NCBI GenBank assembly: GCA_033439265.1
Contig: JAVTVX010000010.1
Location: forward strand, 19,705,056-19,769,055
Reading direction: 5' to 3'
Origin: Dillenia suffruticosa
Lineage: Eukaryota > Streptophyta > Magnoliopsida > Dilleniales > Dilleniaceae
DNA: 64,000 nucleotides
A program made the translations under genes and the position numbers. The notes below the pieces were generated by a model. It had not been told where the DNA came from. It searched no databases and was given only the letters and a program-made list of their open reading frames with translations. Position 1 is the first letter of the stretch; every line of letters begins with the position of its first letter. Positions 47,955-59,500 of the stretch are shown in pieces.

Positions 47955-49095
47955 ACCGCCAAAATATATGGTATCAGCAACGGAAAATTATCGACGGACA
48001 AAAATCGATCGCTAATAGTGATGGATTAACGTTGGATAGAATACTATGAGATTTATCCGTCGCTAATCCATCAGTAAACCTTAAACAAAAAAAAATAATA
48101 AAAAAATAAATTAAAACCTATTAGTGATGGATTATCAACGAAATTTTTAGCGATAGAAAATTTCCGTCGCTGATTTGTTGAAGAAAAAAATTAAAAAAAT
48201 ATATATTTACAGCTATCAGTGTCGGATTACCGACGAATTACTGACAGAAATTTACCGATGGATTTTTTTTAATTTAATTTTTATTTTTTAATTTTTTAAT
48301 TTTTTATTTATTAATTCTTTTAATTTTAATTTTAATTTTATTTTGTAGAAAAATAATAATATTATATTTTAATTTTTTATTATTTTTAACCTAAAATTTT
48401 ATTATTTATTATTTTATAATAAATTATCAAATTGTTTTATTATTATTAAATTTAATGACTTAAAGATAATAAAAAGAAGAAGAAGAATGGAGCAAGATAG
48501 TATGATATGGCTTGGTGGTTGTGATATCCTTGATATTTTATTGTTCCAGGTTCGAGCGGGTGCAGGTGCGGGAAATAAAGGTGCAGGTGCAGGAAACTGC
48601 AGGAAATAAAGGATTCAGGAAACTGCAGGATTTTTCACAAAATAAAGGCGCTGGTGCACAAAATACCAGCGCAAAATAAAGGCGCAGGTGCAGGGAATTC
48701 AGGAAACTGCAGGACAGGAAACTGCAGGAAATAAAGGATTTTTCACAAAATAAAGGAAACGGGCAAGCAAACGGGGTGGCGGGCGCGCGTCAGGCGGGCG
48801 GGTTGCCGGGTCGGGAGGGTGGGTGGCCTGGTGTGTGGTTCAATTTTTGAGAATTCAAAAAATAACGAGGGATTTGGAATCCGCTGATTTTTTATTTTTT
48901 TTCTTAATTTTTTAATTAGTGATAGAATTGCGTCCATTGTTGATATCAGCAATGGATTTTTTTCATCGTTGATATTAGCGACGGATTAGTTATTTCGTCA
49001 ATGAAATTTAACGTGGTCATTTTTAGCGATGGGATTTCCGTTCGAAAAAAATCCGTCATTAATATCTTTTAACGACGGATTTCTTACTTTCAGTG
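47955..49095. mobile_element. CACTA-like non-autonomous DNA transposon
   Basis: Both subterminal regions are packed with alternating CGACGGA, GATGGATTA, TTCCGTCGCT and CCGTCATTAA words in opposite orientations, the arrangement of En/Spm (CACTA) elements. The right end reads CACTGAAAGTAAGAAATCCG on the reverse strand, a CACTG/CACTA-type terminus. The left end is degenerate (near GGTATCAGCAACGG, 47970). There is no transposase frame. The interior carries the minisatellite at 48.55-48.77 kb. No clear 3-bp target duplication could be fixed, so the limits are approximate. Confidence 0.6.
48550..48770 (+). repeat. GCAGGAAATAAAGG minisatellite inside the CACTA-like element
   Basis: Irregular repeats built from GCAGGTGCAGG, GGAAACTGCAGGA, AAATAAAGG and TTTTTCACAAAATAAAGG occur over about 220 bp. 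Unit order is scrambled, suggesting slippage. Just before it, CCAGGTTCGAG (about 48547) resembles a B box. Confidence 0.75.
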
Positions 49096-50468
49096 ACACC
49101 AATTTTTCCAGAAATACCAAATAACAAAAAAGAATTATCTAAAAATCGAAAACACCAATGTGTTTACCAAACTTATTTTCTCTTTTAGGTTTTTGTTTCA
49201 AAAATTGTAAAAAAAATTTAAAAAAAAAAATCTTATAATATTGATGATGCCCCGTGAGCCAATTCTCATAAAGGTCATTTATATGGCAGAAAATTTATAG
49301 CAAATCTCCATTTTCAACCTTGCTATATATAATTATATAATTTTTTTTTTTTTTTTTTAAGGAGAATCCAAGTATGATCAATCTGGTTTGTATTCATACG
49401 ATTAGATTTATGAGAAAAATCATTTTCACATATTTATGGAAACATATTTGTATAGCAAGAGGGAAAGCTGTCCACAATGTTTAATTTAAAAATAAATAAA
49501 TAAATTATGTCTGTATTAAGACCCCATTAGATAATCTTTCCAAATTAATGACCATAAAGGTTAATTTGGTGAAGATAAAATGCATAGTATTTGACAAAAA
49601 TAATTCAGTGGATGATAAAAGAGCAAAAAAGGTATTTTAATTTTTAAATTAAAATATTGTCAATATTTTATGATTTTGCACTCTAATTTACTCCAAACAA
49701 AAGATTCTCTAAATCTCTAATAAAATGCTTAGGAAAAATCTCAAAAGGTAATTTTCGATTTAAATGATCAAAGTTCGAAGAATATAAAATTATCATACTT
49801 GGTATAATACTGAAAAACAAAGAGGGGGAGTAAATTATTTTTGTCGAGGTCTCAAATTATGACTGAATTAATAAATAAATTCTAAACTTTAGGATATTAT
49901 AATTTTAATTTTGTTGATGGATTTGAATGAACGTAAATGCCCCTTATTAAATTAACGGCACTTTTAACAATCATTAACGGGAGAAATTTAATGATCATTA
50001 ACTAATTTTATTTAAAAATTAGTGATCTCGCTCCAAGTGTACCAAAAAAGAGTACGTCAAAAAAAATTGATCGAAATAACGATATCTGCCTATTTGATCA
50101 ATTTCTTTCATATGTGAGATTCCATTGATCGGATAGTAAAATTGCTATGGATGTTAAAAATCTTCCCCTTTTGTATCTTTCATGGAAATGAAAACTCCAT
50201 ATCTTGTGTGACAGTAATTTATTTGGGTAATTTTTCTGTCTTTGGCTGTACTTAAATAAAATAGAGACTGGGGAGTATATTGTCGTGGGCTGGTCTGAGC
50301 CCTTAGGAAGCCTAAGACCCCCTAAGGAGCTGCCCAGGGATGAATGGCTGCAGAGGATTCCTGGAAGTCTGTCCTTTAATCATGTCGCTTCCCTCTTTAC
50401 AAAACAAGGCAAGAAAGGGATTAATCTGGACGCTATGATTGTTTGGGAGGTGAATCAATTGACCGTCT

Positions 50469-50516
<48 letters not shown>

Positions 50517-50949
50517 CAAAAACTTTCTGTTCACTATCTCTTCCTCTCTCCCGTAACGATCGCGAAGTGCCGTTAAATAACGCTGTTAACGTCCATTAAC
50601 GGTAAAGTTTCATTTGTAACGATGTTTAAGTTTAAAACTTTTAAGGTGAATTTTAAAAAATTTAGAACCCCATTTGTTAATTTAGGTATGGTTGAAGACC
50701 CTGCAACTAATGTGCTCTTCCCTCCCGACTTCATTTCAAAGAAAATCCAGTTCAACCACCCAGGGGGTGAGATTTCAGATGCATTGTACTCTGCTGCAGA
50801 ACCCCACAAGATCTCTCTCTCTCTCTCTCTCTCTCTCCCCTACATATATATGAACTCAAAATGGGAAAGCCTAATTCTTATTCACAAAAGAACTTTAACA
50901 ACCTCGTCTCAACCCAATTTCGTCAACAAGAAGAAAAACATCAAGAACG
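49096..50949. other. Intergenic and leader of the ethylene receptor-like gene
   Basis: AT-rich to about 50.2 kb. The last 700 bp carries a GA microsatellite (about 50471-50513) and a CT run (about 50812-50837) followed by TACATATATATG and the presumed leader. Confidence 0.45.
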
Positions 50950-52029
50950 ATGTCGATGTTACCCTGTGATCACGACGACATCTTATTCACATTCTACGGT
51001 GTCAAAATCTTGACGTACGATGACGCTCTTTACTTGCAGTGTGTCTCCGACCTCTTCATCTGTCTCGCTTGTTTCTCAGTTCTTCTCGAATTCATCTACT
51101 TCCTCAGACGCTCTTCTTCTTCCCATTTCCCTTTTTCTTCTCGTCTCTTTTTCCTCGGCTCTCTCATCATCCTCTGTTGTTTCACGCACTTATTCTCCAA
51201 CTTAGTATACCCCCTTCCTTATCTCTCCTGCTCCTCTTCTTTGATGATTGTTGTGACTGTTCTCAAAGTCTTGACTACCATTGTTTCGATTGTTACTCCG
51301 TTTTCTCTTCCCCCTCTCTTGTACCAAATTTTCAGAGCCATGGTTTTCGGCGATTTGTTGGCTAAGAAGACTCGCGAGTGGGGTTTAATGAAGAAGAAAG
51401 AGATGGCAAGTCGAAATGTGATAATTTTGACAAGGGAAATACGCAAGTCTTTAGATACAACAACGATTTGGCGTACCACTCTTGTTGGGCTTTCTACAGT
51501 TCTGATATTGGACAATTGTGCGGTTTGGATGCCCATTGAGGCAAATTCAGGATTTATTTTGACTCACGAGTTGAAAAGGAGAAATGGATTAGGGTTTGTA
51601 TTGGAAAATGATGATGAATTGGTTGAGATTTTGAGGAATAATAAGGCTAAGGTTTTAGGGCTAGATTCTAGGTTGAGGAGTTTGACAGGGAGTGGTGAAG
51701 GGGTAGCAATTCGGTTGCCCATGCTTAGGGTTCATATTGATCAAGGGGTGCCTAAGATGGTGAATGAATGTTATGGTGTTCTGGTTTTGGTTTTTCCAGA
51801 GGATGGGAATTGGGGTCTTGAAGAGATTGAAATTGTTGAGGCTGTGGTTGATCAGGTTGCAGTGGCTTTGTTACATGCCTCTATTGTTGAGGAGTGTGTT
51901 TTAATGAGAGAGAAGCTTATGGGGAGCAATGTAGCTTTGCTGAGGGCTAACAGAAAGGCTTTGATGGCTAATGAGGCAATGCATATGTTTATGGATGTCA
52001 TAAGTCGCAAGATGAGGGAATCATGTTGA
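50950..52029 (+). pseudogene. Truncated subfamily-2 ethylene receptor (ETR2/EIN4/ERS2-like)
   Basis: An uninterrupted 359-residue frame from the ATG at 50950. Three membrane helices form an ethylene-sensing domain: CVSDLFICLACFSVLLEF (about 31-48), SLIILCCFTHLF (71-82) and a third at about 97-125. The copper ligands corresponding to ETR1 Cys65 and His69 are kept (C76, H80), as is Asp25 (D34), but Tyr32, Ile35 and Pro36 of ETR1 are Cys41, Val44 and Leu45. The GAF domain follows (LTREIRKSLDTTTIWRTTLV, AVWMP, AVVDQVAVALLHAS). The frame ends ISRKMRESC, at the point where the kinase region (VMSHGMRRPMH) should begin. The usual extra N-terminal signal helix and CNC motif are also missing. Either a decaying gene or an expressed sensor-only protein. 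Confidence 0.82.
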
Positions 52030-52059
52030 GAAATTGCTGCAATATTATCGGTTTTATTG

Positions 52060-52300
52060 AATAATTTTAGACGTGGAACTGCTATTTCCAAATTTGGTTG
52101 GAGATGTCACTGGGCAATCAGGTATTGACCTTTTGTAGTGGTAGTAGTAGTTGGGCATTGAGGTCAGAGGAGTTTCGCTTGTATTCTATGTTCGAAAAGG
52201 TATTTAACACATTGATGATATCGGGCTTAATGAGCAGTTTGTGTAGGGCAAAAGTAACTAATCTTTCAACTGGAATAAGTAAAAGATTACCGCCTGATCA
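52060..52300 (+). pseudogene. Kinase-region remnant of the ethylene receptor
   Basis: Downstream of the stop, broken frames recall later receptor parts in order: LFPNLVGDVTGQS (near 52079, compare LPNLVVGDEKRTF in EIN4) and GLMSSLCRAKVTN (near 52223, compare GLSLSMCRKLAQM). Much of the kinase sequence between is missing. This supports truncation of a formerly full-length receptor gene. Confidence 0.5.
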
Positions 52301-52307
52301 AACCTAA

Positions 52308-53547
52308 ATATAATGAGCCAAGCAACCGCGCAAGCAAGAATTGGTTAAGCTTGTGGTGCTGAGCACACCGGCTATAAGGCTAACAGATAAAATCAACTGC
52401 AGTAAAAGCATTTTCACAAGGCCAAACACATATTCAACATCCAAGTTGCAAGAAAAGTGCAGGGGATCAATGATCCATGTTCTCATGGACAAAGCTGAAG
52501 ATAATCCTTTCAAATCTCCACGAAATTTAACAAAAATAAAAGTTAAACGCTTTCTATAAGCCGACAAGGTTCGTTATTTATTTGCAATGTAAATCATAAT
52601 CCTTGAACTTGTATTTCGAGGAAATTTTTAATTGCTTCCTTAAAAACTTCAAATCACAATATAAGTAATCAAAACACAACAAATTACTTTGTTCCACCTA
52701 CTCATATGCCCACTTCTACCCTCTAGACAGTATGCGGATCCCACAGAACAAAGAGCTGCAGAACCACAAAAATCAGTCAGTCAACTTGTTATATATGGCT
52801 GTTATATATGGCGGAAAGGGTCAGTTCAAGTTAAATTAATCACAGTTCTAGTGGGGAAAATCCATAACAAGAGGAGAGGGAGATTTGATGAAAAAGTGCA
52901 CAGAAAGCGACATTCATAAAATTCATGGAGAAGTCCATGACTTGTAACAGCAATGATCATGCTTGTACAAAGCTAGTTTGCCTCTCAACTATCTCCATGA
53001 CTCGTGGATCATGGAGGGTAGCATTTTTCTGATGAAAATGAAATGCAATTGTCAAAATAGTTCGACAAAACTACTGAAAGAATCTCAAATTGGCTCAACA
53101 GAAACAAGGGCCAATCGAAACATAAGCCAAATCCCAACTGCAGTAACAAAAGACAGAACCGAGTAAGACAATAACATGAGTCCCGATCCTCACCAAGAAA
53201 GCAATGTCTAGCAAGAACAAGATCAATGACCTAACCATAGAAATACAAAATGATCAGCCAAATCAACTTTTTTCCAGCTATCATTTCATTTCAAGAAACC
53301 GGATGATTAGCTATACTTTTCTCTCAAGACAGATCACCCGCTGGATATGGTTGTATTTTTACCACAAAATATCAAAATCAGCACCAATTAGGAACCTGAA
53401 AAGTCCCCTTTCAATCTCTTAAAATAAATCACAATATAATCTTGATATTACCTTGGAACAAATTTTATCCAAAATCCAATTTACTTTCGTGATTGTCAAA
53501 TGGAAATGGGCAAAGACAACCAGCTTCTTCTCATTACAATATACTCT
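52308..53547. other. Intergenic, no gene seen
   Basis: AT-rich with short unsupported frames only. Confidence 0.45.
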
Positions 53548-54293
53548 AGATTCCGTCATTCAAAATGATAACAATATAGATGGAGATGTGAACCATAAGA
53601 TTCAAATGGATCAGATGAAATGGAAAAAGACATCTGGAATTCTTTGCGATCGCACGATGCCAATGCATTTGAAGGGAAAGTTCTATAAAATCGCGATTAG
53701 ACCTGTATTATTATATGGTACCGGGTGTTGGGCTATTAAACAACAACATGAACAAAAAATGGTCGTAACAGAAATGAGAATATTTAACTAGATGTTTGAC
53801 AAAACTAGAAGAGATAAAATTAAAAATGAAGAAATTTGTAATAAATTAGGAGTTAACTCAATTGTGGATAAGATGCAGAGAGTGTCGTTTGAAATGACTT
53901 GGGTACGTGCAAAAAAGATCTAAGAACGCACTGATTAGGAGAACCGAGAACTTAAATATGAGAAATTTAGTAAAACGTAGGAGTAGATCGCTGAAAACTT
54001 GGATACAAGTTATTAGTAAATATATGATAGTTACGAATTTAGACGAGAAGATGACTTTGAATAGAAATGAGTGACATAGAAAAATCTGCACAAATTAAAC
54101 TAATATATTTTGTATATATATATTTATTGATTTATTTTACTTTTATTTTTTTAAAAAAAAAATTATTTTTATTCTCTTTTGTATATATTTCTATTTTTGT
54201 ATTTATTATTTATTTATTCTATTTTTCTTTTTAATCATAATTTGTCTCTCAAATAAGCGACCCCAAATTATTGGGTTTAAAGCTCGGTTTGTT

Positions 54294-54351
<58 letters not shown>
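53548..54351 (+). mobile_element. 5'-truncated RTE-type LINE with (TTG)n tail
   Basis: An open stretch encodes the C-terminal reverse transcriptase region: MKWKKTSGILCDRTMPMHLK, then GKFYKIAIRPVLLYGTGCWA and EMRIF, the family's ordinary end. It continues in broken frames to NEWRRI-like residues and the tail CTCTCAAATAAGCGACCCC, then 20-odd TTG units (54289-54351). The tail matches the copies at 20.4 and 24.5 kb. No exact target duplication was found. Confidence 0.88.
54289..54351 (+). repeat. (TTG)n tail of the RTE LINE
   Basis: A nearly pure GTT/TTG microsatellite of about 60 bp, the normal simple-repeat 3' end of this LINE clade. Confidence 0.95.
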
Positions 54352-54352
<1 letters not shown>

Positions 54353-56557
54353 ATTCTTACTTCCTCATTGGTGTAAACATATTCTCTATCAAAGTTTCTG
54401 ATCTTCAACTCATAAGTCCACAACTTCTAAAGACCTATCACTATTGATAATCATCATTTCATACTTGAGTTTCAAAAAGCAGCAAAGTTACATATACTAA
54501 GCAATCAAATCTAATAATGCCACGTAAACTTGTGTCATTATATGCCTTCAATTTTCAATAATCAACATCAACTTATCCAAAATATTCTTAACTTCTTACA
54601 AGCATGCTCCACAGGCCCATTTAACAAATCAGGTTAACTAAATTTACTTCCCCAAACCAATAGGGGCTAGCTAGATTAATCCTCCCCCCAACCCCCCCTT
54701 CTTTTCCAAATTTTCTTTACCTAATGCCCAATCTTCTGAATTGAAATATATGACTATTTCTTTTCTCTGCCACCTCCAATATTTTCTCATGTCAATGGGC
54801 AGCCCTCTATGAGCCTTGTACACCATCACTTCTCTTCATTGATACATTTCAAGGTCAATCCATTTTTTTATCCACAATAAAGAAACTCCCAACTTCTTCC
54901 TAAAGTATGCATCAATATATATTCAAATATGAACATGAGTCTCATACATCACTCCTACTTTTTCTTGGGGTTGAATCTCTTTCAAAAGTGTAATTTATTG
55001 ATAATGAAAAATCAGACTATTTGGGGCTCGCAGCTTTTTTAGATGCTTTATCATCCAGGCATATGATCTGACACTACCAAAGAGATAAAACATCACTACC
55101 ATGTCACAGCTATATTTCTCAGCAATGCATACTGAATACTTGTAATTCAAAAGTCAAGCTAAAAGGGTCAAGAACACGCGCTAAAACAGCTGCATCAAGT
55201 AATTGAGTGCCATAACAAGCTAAGGTTTGAGAAGGCTGGAAGAGGAATCCTGGGATGTTCTGACTAAAAAGCAACAGGCTTTTCATTTCCTTCCCATTCT
55301 TTTCAAGTTCTATGCCTAATTATGCACATCATAGAAGCAAAGGCCACACAGGCTAGTTCTAGGTTATACGATAGAATAATGATAAACTGCAGGCTAAATC
55401 ATAATTAGAGTACAAGAAAATCGGAGAGGAAATCAGGCAGAACACGACAAGGACGTCATGAAGAATACTTCTCTCAAACCCCAAACATTCAAGGTCAAGC
55501 AGCAACATTAAAGTTAATCAATATCAATCAATCTCCTCATTATTCTGGAAGATGAGGCTTTTCAGAAGCATACAACATTTTAAAGGAAAAACAAGAAAAC
55601 GAAAGACTACATACACATTGCAGAGTAACAGAGCACATATACATACATGACAGTGCCACCACATTAAAATTAACAGCAAGCATCAACACCAGGAGAGGAT
55701 GAGTCGGAGGCCTATAGCACCATGCAGATTATAGAAATCATAGCCCCAGGGACAACAAGCTGTGAATGGGGAAGAAATTAAGACAAAATTCGATGAGACA
55801 CGGATAATCATATTCATGCAGAAAGGTGTTAGCATGTAGGTTCTTATTTCCTCTCCTAAAAACAGAGCATCAAATAGCAGCAGCAGCAGCAGCAATAATA
55901 ATATTTAATTAAAAAAATAAAAAATTCACCTGATTTGATGAACAATATGTAGATCTGCAGAACCTCTGCCCAACCAAGTCATCTACTTGAAAATATCTCA
56001 TCTATCAATTAACCACAAACTCAGTTCAGAATCAGCCTCATATTAGATTGAACATTGAAAATCCTTTAGTTTTATGCTTTTGCCCTAGGAAGCAACCTAA
56101 TGCCAGTAAAACATCCAAATCAGGCAGCCAATACAACAATTCATATCAGCCGAAGTTAACAGGCCACACATCAGAAGCAAAGGTCTAATGCCACATTTGA
56201 TTACTAAACGACTGTTAAAGTTTACATATAACAAGCACAGGAGGAGGCAATGAGATGCCTTTTACATCCTACAAGCTGAGAGATCCTATAGTGAGAAAAA
56301 CTCCCTACAAAGGGAAACATCCATTACCAGAGAATCTAGCAGCAAAGTCTTCAAAGGTTGCTCTCAAAAAGACTAGCTCATGATATCCTCATTTATCCAA
56401 TTCAGCTGCCAGCAGCAAACAGGCTACATTAAACAGCTAAAAATATATAATCACACTCCTCCAAAACATAGCAATCTTAGAAAAATGAAAAAGATACTGC
56501 TTAGCTGGAAAGTGAAACAATCAAGGCAATGGAAAATAATTCCAAGGGAGCAATATA
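54352..56557. other. Intergenic downstream of the SRRM1-like gene
   Basis: No protein-coding gene recognised. The part next to 56557 probably contains the 3' UTR of the splicing factor. Confidence 0.4.
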
Positions 56558-59500
56558 TTAATGGCCAACGCCCCTCTTCGCTCTAAGAGATTCAAGAGCC
56601 TTCTCACGTAATTCTATCTCCAGTTTTTTCTTCTCAGACTCTGATGCCTCTGTGTCCATTGGGCGACATTCACCTTCTGAAGCATAATCATCTGAGGATG
56701 GTGAGTTTGCATCTGGGGACTTCATTTTCAGCTTGCTTGCACGTCGTTCCTCCTTTTTACGACGTCGTTCCTCACGGCGCCGGCGCCTTTCCTCCTTTCG
56801 CAATTTTTTCTCCTCCTTCCTTCTTCTTTTGGCCTCCTTTCTCTCCTCCCTACGAGAATCATAGCTGGCATCATCATCAGATGAGATTTCTTTCCTACGG
56901 GATCGTTTATGCTTTCTCTTTTCCTTCACTTCAACTCTTCTCTCATAACTTTCCTCGGAGCTCGAATCAGGGTTGCTTCTACTCTTTTGATTATCCCTTT
57001 TGGTAGAATTTCGTAAAGTTTCCGATTTGTGAGGCCTGTTATTACCTTTGACATCACTTTGTGGCAAGTGATTGTTCTCATCAGCTTTAATACCTTCTCC
57101 AGAATATGCTTCTTGCTGCTTTTGGCCAGACCTAGAGTTGATCTTTGAAGGTAATGCCTTTTCTTGAGGAATTATTTTGGCATGAGAATCCTGTTCAGAT
57201 GGTATACTGCTGCCAGAAATTATATGGGTTATTAGCAAACTGATCCCTACAAGAAGCATACTTATGTCAGCCAAAATAAGCATAAGTTGAAATTCACACC
57301 TCTTTAGGTCATGATCCTTCTTTTTTGACCCCATATCGCCAGCACTGCGTCGAGTAGGTAATCTTTCAGGAGAATTATTGTCCCTACGGGAACCCTTTAT
57401 AGGAGAATCATTCTGCTGACCAACCACTGCAGGATGTGTAGATCTTTTCTGGAACGACTTAGATTTCCAGTCCAAATAGTCCCTAAAGTGCATCACCCAT
57501 AAAAGAAATCAACAAGGCAAACAAAATAGCAAACTATCTGAAAAACCCAAAATTTCATCAAGGGCTGTGGTTGGATTCAGTACCTGGCATGATTCATTTC
57601 TTCACCCCCACTGGTGCCTGAACTGCCATCACGAGCTCTCCGTTCTTTTGGCCTCTGTGGAGATGCTGGACTATCTTTACGTGTCCATTGATCATTCGAA
57701 TGCCTCACAGGGCTCTCATATGAACTAGAAAATGTCAACAGTAGTGAATGTCAAAAATGGATGAAATTTAACAAAACTGCACCATGGCATCGGAAGAGAG
57801 CATAATAGGCTAAAGCATAATTCAAAATACCAAAATAAAACAAAAACAGATTAATTTTAGAAAAGGTGATTAGCTGCTGGAAAAACCTGTCTCGACTAGG
57901 ACTCCTATTTCGGGGTGGAGACTCAGAAACCACCGGGGAGTTTGCTGGCGAAGGTGAGAAGGAAGGCAATCTTTTGCGATCAGCTGTTTGATCCTTTGGA
58001 TCCCTTTGAGGGGATCTCATAGAAATTGGGTGCCGTTGTGCTGTTGAATCTCGTCCACCGCGTGCATTGTCAAGGAGTTCAACCTTCTCTCTTCGAGGAA
58101 CATCATGGGAAGGGGACTTTCTCTCATTAGTCCTGTAGGGTAGTACAAAATTAAATTACAGGTATATAGCCTGCTCTTGGGTTTACTTGCCGAACAACAT
58201 ACGTTTCCCTCAAAAATAGCCCCCTTTTCATGAATAAGCAGTCAGCATTACAAAACTAATATAATGGCTATAAGGCATCCACACCAAATATTATTCCCCA
58301 TAACTTCCCCACTTCCACCATATATGGCTCTCAAATCATTTACGAAACAGACAAGCACCACAAGTGCCCTCGCATTGTGCACCACCTGATTGTCAACTTC
58401 CAACTGTACATCAAGAGATGTTGAACGTGACCTTGCACTTGCCAACTAAATTATTATATGATGCGAATTACTTGAGCAACAACCCATAGATATTTTCGTT
58501 GCCACGTAACAATATACAATAGATCTATAAAATTATCATCAGATAACCATCAAAATAAGATATTGACTTAACTTGCCTTATTCTTTCTGTAGGAGATTGG
58601 ATGGGAGACCTCCTGCTCTGCCCTGGTGATTTCCCCCTACCTGAAGAAGAAGACCTAGAAGATGAACTCCATTCATGTGGCAAGGGAGATCTATGTCTGG
58701 AAAGAGGTGAAGACCGCCCATGGCTGCGCGGTGAGGACTTGTGCCGTATTGGAAATGGAGGCCGACGCCGTGGTGGAGATGGAGATCGACGCCGTGGTGG
58801 AGATGGAGATCGACGCCGTGGTAGAGATCTTCGATAGTGGCGACGTGGAGGAGAAGGTGATCTATGGGGTGCAGGAGAAGGTGATCTTCGGTGTGCAGGA
58901 GATGGTGATCTGCGCCTCATTGGAGAGATTGATCTCCGTCGCCGAGGAGAGGGTGATCTCTGATGCCAAGGAGAGGATGGTGATCTACGCCATCCAGGAG
59001 ATGGAGATCTGCGACGCACAGGGGAAACTGATCTTTGATGAACCGGAGAGAATGATCTGCGTCTTGCAGGGGAAGGTGATGCTCTTCGCCGACGTGGTGA
59101 CCTATGTTGAACTGGAGAGGGAAATCTACGTCGAGAAGATGGAGATCCACGCCGCAAAGGAGACCGCCATCTACGTCCCACAGGGGATGGTGATCTGCGC
59201 CGCAAGGGGGAGTACTTTCTGCGCCTAATTGGAGAGGGTGATCTGCGATCTTCCGGAGATATGGATCTTCGCCTAGAATGAGAAGATCTTCGTCCCAAGG
59301 GAGAGACAGATACTCGACCTGAATGTCTTCTATGGGAGCTCAGAGATTGTCTGCCTGGAGAGTTGTACACTCTCACAGGTGAAATGGAACGCCTTCTTGG
59401 TGAAATCGATCTTGAAATACTCCTTGACTTTCCCCTTTCCCTGCAAGCAACCAATGTAGTCGGTTTAATTCAGAAATTTATCATCATAAGAAAACATTGA

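Noticed and set aside
58662-59228. 188-codon plus-strand frame opposite the RS exon
   Set aside because: Its repetitive VVEMEIDAVVEM sequence is the mirror of RS-repeat codons on the minus strand; no start context or family match.
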